A DNA stretch of 64,000 nucleotides, from contig NC_132976.1 in NCBI RefSeq assembly GCF_047496725.1, positions 10,772,001 to 10,836,000 of the forward strand. Direction: 5' to 3'. How positions within the stretch are numbered: position 1 is the stretch's first letter; each line of letters starts with the position of its first letter. This document shows, in pieces, positions 42,208 through 53,800 of the stretch. The DNA is from Anoplolepis gracilipes (Eukaryota; Arthropoda; Insecta; Hymenoptera; Formicidae). The position numbers and the translations under genes are program-made. The notes below the pieces were generated by a model that was not told the DNA's origin, did not search any database, and saw only the letters and a list, made by a program, of their open reading frames with translations.

Positions 42208-43485
42208 AAATACGCGCGAAAGCAACAGTGTACATGGCGACGATACAAAAAAGCTGCAGGATCGAACGATCTCGAAGACCGCGATACGCCAACGATTGCG
42301 ACAAATATGCGGAACAGTTCTGTCTAGTCACTAAACATACCTCGATCCACTCCCGATGTACGCATGTACGCGATATTTGCTTAAAATTGACGAACAATGA
42401 TAGAGGGCAAACGCGACTCGACTTGACTCGGCTCACCTCTACTCGGCTCCGCAGACATTGTACGACTGTGCTCGTAGACACATGACCTTTATAGCGATCA
42501 TGTAGAGGAGACGACTCACGTGCCTGATATTACTGTGTTGCGCGTAGGCAACTCCGGAATTTGTCCTTGATGTTTTTCCCCCGCAATATGCTTCGCGCTA
42601 CACGTGTTTATTCTCTGTATTTTTTGTTCCGCGATGAAATAATATAATTCTTCTCTACAAAGAGGAAATATAATAAAAATTAAAATATATAATATTAGTA
42701 ATCATGGAATATACTGACATATATATACAAGAAATCACGCGCGATATTTTTATACAGTGATATTATATATATGAATATTTTACGAAAGAATAATGCAATT
42801 ATTCAAATATTTTGACGCACAAATAAGTATATAATTATTTAACAAATACCGAAATACGCGCGAAAGCAACGGCTTATAAGAACATGGTCGTGATACGACA
42901 AAGTTGCAGGATCGAACGATCATGAAGATCGCGAAACGCTACCGTTTGCAACAAATACGTGCGAGACAAGTCCGTCTCGATACTATAGCTCGTCTCTAAA
43001 ACCTGGATTCACTCCCGACGTATGCTTGTACGCGATATTTCTCCAAAATTGACGAAACCGGCGACGGTGGGCAATCACGACCCAAGTCGGTTCGACTAGA
43101 CTCTGCAGATACTGTGCAACTGTGCCGCGCACGTGGCAGAGCTGACACCATAACAGTGGGATGTGGAGGAGACGGAGATAGGTGTTTGATATCACTGCGC
43201 GACTGTTGCGTGTAGCAGGTCCAATTATAATGGTACAATAATTTTCTTAATAAAATAATAAAAAAGGCTCAAAAAGGATTAAAGATAGAAAAGTGTGCAA
43301 AGGCGTGAATAATTGTTCTCCACACGCAAAAAATATAATAATAAAAATTAGAATATGTAATATTTATAATCATGGAATATACTGACATATACAACAAATT
43401 GCGTGTGAATATTGCAATTACTTAAATATTTTGTTTGATACACAAACAAGTACATAATCGTTAACAAATAATAGGAGAAATACAT
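42208..43485 (+). repeat. ~640-bp tandem duplication, two units
   Basis: Unit 1 (42208-42851) and unit 2 (42852-43485) both begin AAATACGCGCGAAAGCAAC. They share, in order, GCAGGATCGAACGATC, ACTCCCGA, GTACGCGATATTT, AAAATTGACGAA, GCAGATACTGT-type and AATCATGGAATATACTGACA blocks, then AACAAATA at the end. The first halves are CpG-rich and the second halves AT-rich. The region after the first ~350 bp is the most diverged between units. The remnant GAAATACATAATTC after unit 2 could be the start of a third, lost unit. Short open frames on the minus strand do not agree between units, so coding is unlikely. Confidence 0.75.
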
Positions 43486-43500
43486 AATTCATCACCTTTA

Positions 43501-43652
43501 TGTACAGAAAGGATCATTAATGTCTTTACACAAAAATTTAGACATATGTCGGAATACATATGTTTTCTATATATATACATACATATACAAAATATATAAA
43601 TATGTTGATATATGCATAAATTTATAAAGGCATTAATGACATTTTCTGTATA
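43501..43652. repeat. Inverted repeat, 32-bp arms
   Basis: The left arm TGTACAGAAAGGATCATTAA.. (43501-43532) pairs with the inverted right arm at 43621-43652 with about six mismatches; the AT-rich interior is about 88 bp. It lies between the tandem duplication and the last inverted repeat copy, and could be a small MITE. Confidence 0.5.
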
Positions 43653-44010
43653 GATGCATAATTAATTTATTATAGACAAACGAAGATACGAGTGTCTCAC
43701 CTCGGTACTTATATGTCCATCTCGGGCGAAGTAATTTGTTTAATTAATATTCTAATAATTTTTACGCATAGAACTTTTTGTAAAACTAGTGCGAAATCCT
43801 CAAATGCTTAAATATAACAAGAAATGTTTAAAAAATTGTCAGCGAACAAAGCAGCGTAAACTTGGCGGTTTGTCTGGAGATATTTTTATTTAATAGTCAG
43901 AACTACTTATTTAATTTATCAAGAACTCTAGAATTATTAAAAAAGCCAGAATTCTCCACAATTAATGAGTTTCCACAAGGTGAGAAATCAGTTTTACACA
44001 CACGGCTGTT

Positions 44011-47000
44011 TATGATATGAAAGAGAAGAGTTTTGTCAAAAAGAGAATTTTCGAAAACATTCCCTGAATCTCAATAAAATTTCATGAGACTGATTTTTCC
44101 AGATACAAAAGAAATCTGAGAATTTTAGGTTTTTCATGTTTTTCCAAGGAGTAGATACTTTGTTTTCGTTTTGCCAATATGCAGCAATCGAATATGTACT
44201 TGTAAAATGGCAGATATTCATTAGTATGTAATTTGTTACTTAAAAATTTGTCGTCCTAATTACCAACGATGTGTAGACTTTCAATTAAGAGTATCCGTTT
44301 GTGAGCATTCAAATTAAGTCTTTTACATTACATTTCAATGTGCATAATTCTAATACAGAGACTTATGCTTATTTTTATTTTTATTTATAAGACATACATA
44401 TTTACCTAAAGCGATACAAAAATGCAAAAGATGTGAAAACGTCATTTAATAAATGTTTGAAAGATTATGACGCTTTCAGACACATATATCTAATTATAGT
44501 GTTGCTTGCTTTTGATATTAATTTTGAAAAAAATTCCGTACAAAAAGAGAGAATAATATTGTAACTCTCTTCAAAAAATCTTGAAAAAAATAAAAATAAT
44601 TTTTTATTTTAATTTTAAACCATACTTCTCTCGTAAATTAATTAAATGTGATACATTTCAAATAAAATTTTATTTAGCAGTGTGTCGCTAAGATAGATTT
44701 GATTGATATTTATCGAATATAAAGAGAATATTTTCTACGTCATGCTGACGTCATCGACTTGTTAATCAAAGGAAATAATAAATTGTAAAAAAAAAACGCT
44801 GTCACAACTCCGACATTAAAGAAAAAGTGGAAGAGTCTATTCGCATTTGATCGATGCTATGCGTTCGATTTTCGCGAAAATCATTTGTCGCCTTTGAGTG
44901 TCCCTGCATGACACGTTCAATGGACAAGCTTGCGAACGTATCATACACGATAAGAAAAGTGCTTGGCCCTTTTGATGTTTGCGTGCAAAGATAGCAAGGA
45001 TCAGGGATAGAAAAAAAGAGCATCTAACGGAAAAAGAAAAAGAAAGAGAGAGAGAGAGAAACAAGATAGCTCAGAACAGTAAGAAATGAGGGTAGGTTTT
45101 TTTCCCATTCACGATCGATCCATCGAGTCTGATTTCTGCGAAGAGCATCTGTCTTCTGTGGTCGCTCGATGAGTCCATTTCGACATTCCAAATGTCGCGA
45201 CATCGTTTGTCTGTCGCGTTAATGCTTTCACGAGAGAGCACAAGGGTGTAATGTTTGTGGAAAAAATAATTTTATCGAACAAAAAGAATGTAGTAGGTAT
45301 AGGTATTTGATTCTCGGTGACTTTTAATTATGGCGCATTTCTAGCAGTTCGCTTAACTTTTAAAGATTCTCTTAAAAAGTCTGTTTTGAATCAATTCTAT
45401 AATTTATAATCTTTGTGACTTTTAATTTTCGTACATCTCTAGCAGTTCGTTTAACTCTTAAAGATGCTCTTAAAAAGTCTACTTTAAATCAATTCTATAA
45501 TTTATAATTTATAATGTAAATTAAAAATTTTCCACAAAAAAAAATCTATTAATGTTTTGGTAAGAAAAACTCATTTCCAGTTCAAAAAAGTAAAAAAGAA
45601 AAAAAAATTTTTATCATAATAAATAATTTATAACATTAATAGTTTCTTAAAAATAAAATACAATAATATGGCACCGTAATAATTTAAAAAACATCTTTTT
45701 TTATTAATTAATTTGTACGTTATAGTTGGATGATTACTGTCGTACGAAAGACATTGGAAATAAAGTATCTGGAAAATCAGTGCTGATGGTTCGCGTTAAG
45801 GAAGATTAGTCGACCGCAAAGTACCAATAAGCAGATCAGCGATGCGAGGAAACCGGAAGGAAGTGTGAGGTAAGAGAAAGATGTAAAGACAAAGCGCGGC
45901 CAGCTCTTTCGCCATTCGATCGATCTTTCCAGTCTGATTTTCGCGAGAGACATCCGTCTCCGCTACGAACTCTCGAACTCGCCGGACAAGTACGTGATGG
46001 GCGCAGGTGGAAGATAAATGGGGAGTTACACTAGGACAGCGTAAAAATGGATTCTTCGTTCTCTCTCGCTGCACGCTGTTACAGATGTATCTCAAGCATC
46101 TGTTGCAACAATTTTATGGCAGTATCGTTAGCGCGTTATCAGTTTCATCGTATTTTGTACCGAATTATTATAATAAAAATTATTCAACATTATTGTATAG
46201 AAAAATATCTGTATAATAATTTAAAATAATAGCGTGCATATTTATGATTTAAAAACAAATGCGTTAGTAATTAACAATTTTCTAAACTTTTTCACCTATT
46301 ATTCTATAAATTAATCTCATATATGTATGTGTGTGTTTCAATTATATTAGCATATCTCATATATCCTTAATATATTATTATTTTTAAAGATACGTTAATT
46401 ATTTTAAATGTTTATCATAATTACGTTACAATTGCAGAGTTATATATTGCTTGAAGTTATCGGAATATTCTTTTAAATTATTCAATATAAAACGCAACGT
46501 TACACAGCCATGAGTAATATTAAATACTTAATGATTTCGACTGTAATTGAACGTGTATTCACTGCCAATAATTTACGTAATTATAGAACTTCAAACATTG
46601 GCGGATTTCGCTAGCGGACTTACCGCGACAGGGAAACTCGCGGACAATATTCACGCGTGTGGCGCAGCACGTTGCCAAAAACGGATAACGTCCCAGAAAT
46701 ATTCGTGCTGGCGTTCATTCATTGTTAATCTGCCTCAGCGCGGGGACAATTAGCTCCCCTTCAATTTTTTACACTGCGGCCAGGCGAGACAAGGAAAATA
46801 TTTTGCGTTCGCGAGTGTTCTCGTATTTAAAATTCCGACAAAAATACGTATTGTACCATAACGAATATTCCGGTGAAAAAAAAAAAGAGAGGGAACGTAC
46901 AAGCAACAAAGAGAGGTCTCGAATTTTCGTCTCGCCATTGTGTTGGTCACCCACGAGTCCCGCCGATGCTTTTGGAACGGAATTTTATAGCATCGATGAT

Positions 47001-48284
47001 CATCGAATATCGAATCAGCGATTTTTGGAAAATCGTCTTATCCGAACGACGAAACTGTCGAAAAGCCTGGCTGCGGGTTTACCACGGAAAATCAATACCC
47101 GCTGTTTATGAAAGATGAACTAGAACGTTACGGTTTCTGGCAACCGCGAAGCAAAGTTACGCCACTAGTTCCGAACATTTTTAACTATTTCTTCGAATTT
47201 TGTTTGTTTGATCAACTAGTTTCCCCGATGGCGGGCTTTGATGCCAAACCACGGTATTCACGGCCCGAAATACGTAAACCGTTCGCGCATCGAAAGTACA
47301 GTGCACGAGAAACGTTTCTAAGCTGTTCGCGATTCGTGAGCGACTTCCTCACGGTTTAACGTCCTTAGAAGGAACGTTGACGAATACTGTTTCCAATATA
47401 CATTCCGAATAGACGACGTCGTAAGACTCGCGTAATACGTGCGAATACATTTAACGGAACGTTCACGAGTATTGCCGCATTTTTTATCATCACGAAAATA
47501 AGCATTGTAAAAGCGCTGATTAATATTTCTTCGTTGAAATTCGTTGATCTACATATGATGTATATAAATCGTCTATAATCCAAAATGGCAAAATACAATA
47601 TTTTTGTTACAAAAGATTAGTCAAAAATAAGCAGAAGATATTTGCAACCTCTTTTTTTATTTTAATTTTAAATTCTGCGATGAGACTAAATTCGCAACTT
47701 TTCTTGTGAACAAATTTTGACAAAATTCATCATGTATTATCATGTTTTATAATATTCAACATTAAATATATACCGATAATAAAACTTTAATTTAAAATTT
47801 TTAAAGAGCACAAGTTTTACTAAAATTTTTATGAACAACGAGGCATCTCAGTACCTTAGTTTGCAGAAGCTTTTACGACTAATTACCATAAGAAATAATT
47901 GATTTCAAGTGGTTTAAATAAAACGTTATTAAATTTACGATCGGCAATTCAAAATTCACAAGCAATAAAATGACATACATTTTAAAAATTACATTTAGTA
48001 ATTTATTCTTTTTCTCTTTCTTTTTTTAATATTTTGAAATCCATTAGTTTTTTTTTTTAAATACATCGCACTATGAATTCTATGGGAAAAGTTTGCAGAG
48101 TTCACTGCATGTCGTGAAAAATTAAAATTGCTAAAATATTATTAACATTTTTATGCATTACTTAATTTCGCTGGCGAGTATAACGAATTTATATACGGAT
48201 AAGTTACACGTATTAAAACATATGATTCTCGATTAACCGATTAAACATTATTTTCCAAGAGGTATATATTATTATTTTTATATA

Positions 48285-48318
<34 letters not shown>

Positions 48319-50792
48319 TTTATATATATTTTTCTTCTCATTGTATTAGTCTACTTTAAAGAAAATATAAAAAAGAATTTTGCAATATATTTGTTACAAC
48401 AGCAATGTAGAATTAAACTTTAATTAAAATTTTGAATATTATTTTTTAGCATAAAAGACCAGATAGCAATAGATGAAAGTGTAAATATAAATATATAACG
48501 CGTCTAATAACCCTCACAATCTGTCAGATTTAACACCAATATCTTAAAGATTTTAGACTTATTTTAAGCCCGTCGTTAATGCACTGTTTGCGTGATCATT
48601 TTGCATTGTAAAGGCAGATTTCAAATTGCGAGAAAAGTGGCTGTTGAAACTTGTAAACAATTCTCCTTATGAAAAGAATATTACTGTTAATGGTGCGCAG
48701 CATCATTAATTCAAAGATTAATAATTACTTTAATTAACTTACTTTACTAAAAACATCAAGTACAAAATAGTAACGTAGAATAAGGTAATAGTTGTAATAA
48801 ACACAAAGAATCGTGTATTTCGCTCAATGCTTTCTATAGAAATAACAGAATTCTTTTAAATTCTTTCATTTTTCTCAAGCAATATCCATCCCTCGCGAAA
48901 GGATCAATGTTTGATTGAAATAATTTTCCGCATCTTTCATTTCCCGCTTGTTGTCCCGAGATATTAGTTTTCTTTCGTTCAAATAATTCTCAAAAAATAA
49001 TTTCATATACGACATGTTTCACGTGCAATTTAGCATTAATACATGATATCTCGTTTATCTGTATTTATATCTCACATTCGCTAATTATAAAATATAAATT
49101 AATACATAGAATAGATAAAAATTACAACAATCATTCATTTTACAGTTTATAGAAAATATAATCAAATATCTCAAAAAACTGTTCGAGATATATCAATTAA
49201 AAATTCTTTTAGATTTTCACATTTTATAAAAAAATCTGAAAAGTTTTTAATGTACGTCCGTCAAGCAACCAAGCAACTAAGCGACTAAACCGATTATGAA
49301 AAACCTGTGCTAAAAAATCATATATACGACCTAGTTGTGTTGCAAACAATGGCAAATTGTTTTCATCTGACAATGAGATGAGGTCAATAGAAACTTCAAA
49401 ATTTTTCACTTCTAAAATAACGAATGTTTTTGTATAATAAAATCGCATTCACACACACACACATATTCGAGAGGAAAAAGTTTTTAAAATGTTTTTAAAG
49501 CATCTTTAAAAAAAAAAAGAATAAATATTTCTATTAGGTTTTAAAATGTTTTCGGATATCGGTTTTATATGTTTTCGGCGTCATTATATTATCAATCATA
49601 CGTGTCATATTAACCATTATAAAATGTATTGCACGCAAGATTGATGCAGCGAATCTCTTTATTTTCTTACTCAGATAACGTGTGTTCATTCTCGATGCAC
49701 TTAGCAAAGCGAATCTGCTCGACGGAAACAAAATTTTTCTCATTCTTATTGTAGTGTAGCGCACGAAAGCTGTCTCCAATGCAAACGTGAAAATGTGTAG
49801 AAGTAAAAAGAACACCATTAATTCTTTTCCAATCAATCGATTTCTCGAGCTCGATTACAGTCGACTCGGTTGCACTGGCGTGATACAAATTGCACGCGCA
49901 TTTTCTACGAGCTAATTTAACCTCAGACGGGAATTACCGAGCAAGGAAATAAGACTGACATTTTATGCAGAAATCGATTGAGATATCAAACAGACCGAAA
50001 CATTTTTATTGAAGACGATGCAATTATTTTGCAAGATGTTACGTGTTAAGATCAATGATAATTTATTTTGCTTTTAGTATAAAAAGCAAATTACATGCAA
50101 CTCATTTACAGTTATTTTAAGAAAAGTGGATATAAAGATTTGAGATTTCTAGCATTTTAAAAAAAATATATTATAAAACATATGCAGACTATGATAAAAT
50201 TTTATCCTAGATTATGATAATAATTCCTAATTGTTGTAAGTAGTGTAATAAAGATATAAACATTTTTTGTAAAATAAGCTTAAAGTAACTCGAGTCGAAA
50301 TTTTTTTTCTACTTTCGAACTTAATGTTTAATCTAACATTTACTTTGATACTTTAAACTTTAAACAGTCAGATCACTTTATTTTGAAACTAATCTACAAT
50401 TTTGCTGAAAGCTTCTCTTTTAAACCTTTAAGTGAGAAACTGTTCATTTACTGTCTACTTAAGAAAATAAATATAGTTTAATTTCTCATGCACTCTTTCC
50501 TTCAACAAAATTTTAATTTAACAGTTAAGATTGTACTTAAAACATCAAATTATTGCGCTAAAAACAAATCAACAGAAGATCGTACATCAGGAACATTTTG
50601 TTGTGTAGAAGCATGCATAATTTGAGAAAATAATATACTTTGAGGAAATTATAAGTTTAATTGAGGATTTTTTATACTTTTTACACACGACTTGTTGAAT
50701 AAAATTCTTAATCCATAACACGAGACTGTTTCAAGAGGTACGAGATGGATGGACATAACGAAATTACAAGCGAATGCGTCTAGGATTTCATG

Positions 50793-50827
<35 letters not shown>

Positions 50828-53800
50828 CTGCAGTTACGCGTGCCTATAATGAATGCAATCAACGCTTCTACTTTCTCGTCCAGACCATCGGTATTTCAAT
50901 CTCACGTGCATCGAAAAGTTTTCGCGAGCGATCTGAATCTCACAGTTTACATGTCTAGACTATTGATATATCCATGAAAACTTATAGGAGTAATAGCCGC
51001 GCGTATACGCTGATGAGAATTACGCGGATAAATGGAGAACAAATGTTGATGAAATGAATTGATGAGTTTGTGAGTTAAGTCTGCTGTGAGGTCTGATTGA
51101 AATTTAGTTGCATCCTATTCATTTTTTATGCATAATGCATACATATTTGATCTGTTATCTCTTTAACGATTATCACCGGCCAGGCGAAACTCAAATTAAA
51201 TCGGCTAAAGATACGACGTGACTTTATGAGATCTCTCTTATATCAACGTTATCTCGACTGTTCTATTCTTGCTCCACATAAAGAGCATGCCCTCGCAAGG
51301 TCCAGATGCACTAGACTTTTTTTCCCCGAGACCTGGTTTTTGTCGTCCACCAATTAACCAACTCGAAAGTGCTCCTTTTACATTCCCCGCATGCGCTTAT
51401 TGCATGTCTCTATGTATATCTTCCTGTCGTAAAATCGCTCGCCTGATATAAATCGCAGACATGTCTAATATCTCACTGATTCGCATGAGAGGCAACTCCC
51501 AATTCCTCGTAGCGCGATATACACTATCTCTATAATCTGTGCTGATTAATGCAAGGACATATTCGAATTATGCAAGATATGTTTGGATTATCGGATTTTA
51601 AGTAAATAATCACGTGCTTTACAGTTATTTGTTACAATCCATAAAATATGTATATAGACTTTTGCAGGGAAAATCTAATTTTACTTTATTGAAAATTCAA
51701 GTCGCGATTGTCATCATGTTTTACATTTAAAATTGAAAATATTACACGAAAAATAATGTTGATTTCAAATCTCTCTGAATATATATATATATACATATAA
51801 AATCAATGAAATTCGAAGTATTGCGAGATTTATCTTTTCAACATTGACATTATTGTTCTCAATAATATTGATATAGGATCATAAGTCACGTAGAGGTGCT
51901 ATGTAATACCTTATGAAGGTGTAGGTCTTTGCGAGCCCGGCTACTTTCGGATCGACCGGCCAGATCCGGGCTATGCGCATATGAATGATACTATCGCGGC
52001 GAAATATTGTTGCCATAGTTAACGAGATCGATCTCCGAGAGGCAGCATACGAACGCTCGTGCGCGTAGAGCCGAGTTGATCTTCACCCGCACTTCCTCTC
52101 TCCCCCCTCTCTCTCTCTCTCTCTTTCTCTCTTCGCACTGATGTGTGCCAGCATTTCAATCGCCCACTGTCGAAAAGTGAGATATAGCTAATCGGCCATA
52201 AGCTTCCATCCCTATGCTCGTTCGTTGGCGTCCACGGATGGAGGTACACCTCCCGTGATATTCAAAGCTGTCCTTTGTGAGAGTTCACGCGGATTTCGAA
52301 CCATTGACGCGATCTCTTGCCAGGTTTCATGATACATCTTTTGTTGTTTCGCTGTTGTTAAATGATGTATCATCGGTCGTTGCGTGCAATCGGCGAGACA
52401 ACGCCAGCTCGTTTATGCCATGAGTCAAATTTCAGAACGACATTATTTCTAGTGCGTGTATGCGCGTGTGCAGAAATAGCAGAATTAAAAAAAAGGTCGA
52501 CGTTTTAATTAATTGAAAAAGGGTCATCTACCGATTTAATCAATGAAAAACATCGTTCGGTACTAAATAAATATTGATATATCTTATAAAAGTCTCCATA
52601 GCTATATTTTCTCGCATAACAAGAGGAACGTAACTAGTGTGAAAAATAAATTTTGCATGGAAAACAATACAAATACCTTCCTTTTATTTTTCTTTTAAAA
52701 TAAATTTTACGGTATGCTTCATAAATAAAAATAATTAAATTAAAGATATTACACAAAGTGCATATACTAACATTTGAAAAATCTTTTTCTTCTATTTTTT
52801 TATATTGTATTTTCTGAAAATTGTTTCAATTCGCACCAACTAACTGAATAAAAATATTAAACTGAAAGAAAAATATTAGATATACAATATTGATTTTCAT
52901 CAAGATACATAAAATCAATATTTTATGAAAAAAAAAAAAAACTAAAATATCATTACTGTAACTTCCTTTATTAAATAGCATTAAATCAACCGCGATCTTC
53001 GCAACTTTAAACAATTAAGTACGTTCCATATCATAAATGCAAGGCGAGAAAAATACGAGCCGATAAGTTTTCTCCATAGAAGAAATATATCTATTTTATC
53101 AAGATTCTCAAAATTTCACCAGTGGCACATACGAGATAAGCATAAGCGCCGTTGGGAAATTCAAGCTTCCATTCGCGCGTGCGAGGGAGAGAGAGAGAGA
53201 GAGAGAGAGAGATAAATAGAGAGAAGGGGAAAAAGAGCTGAAGGCTTTTCGATAAGCTTTCCGGTTAGTTTTCAAGTTTTCGATTAGTTTTTCGGTTACG
53301 CGACTCGTGATTTCCCGCGGATATAAGCGGTCGTTGTATCCGCGGGATATAGATTATCGGATATTTACCGCGGGTAGTCACTGAGGAGGGGAGGGAAAAC
53401 GTGAGAGGAAAGGGACGGGTGTAGGGGCAAGGGAAAAATCCCAGGCACTGTTGAGGATGCGATTGAGATTAAACGGAAATGCGAGTCTACCTGCCGCAAC
53501 GGCCCCGCTTTTATCGCGCCCTGCTTTGCGACTTGTGTGGTTTTGCCTCGAGAGCTATATATACACCTGTGTAAAATTGAATTTCAATCCTTCGCCTCGG
53601 CGTGAAGGAGCGGCTACTATTTTCGACGAAGGCACGCGACGCATAATCTTATTGTTTGTAATGGCATTCGCTGTAACGCGCGCGAGAAAACTCACGACTG
53701 TATCGCGCATAAACGGGATACCGTCCGCTATTTTGCGCTCGTTAAATTTGCATATTACAGGCCAGTCGGTCGACTGAATATCCTTAGAATCACGTATTCC

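Larger units (their letters stand above)
40500..44010. repeat. Island of related direct and inverted repeats (~3.5 kb)
   Basis: One family is seen in three copies: about 40530-40790 (forward), 41240-41600 (inverted) and 43712-44005 (inverted). All share ordered blocks such as TTTTTAATAATTCTAGAGTTCTT, TATTAAATAAAAA, CAAACTG and AATATTAATTAAACAAATTA. Smaller direct repeats (40907-41216) and a ~640-bp tandem duplication (42208-43485) are embedded. Copies are diverged but align over hundreds of bases. No transposase or other protein is recognisable. It may be a nested cluster of a non-autonomous element or the seed of a complex satellite. Confidence 0.7.

Noticed and set aside
42206..43238. Minus-strand frames of 70-91 codons in the tandem duplication
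   Set aside because: The reading frames and peptides do not agree between the two units, as they would if coding had been conserved.
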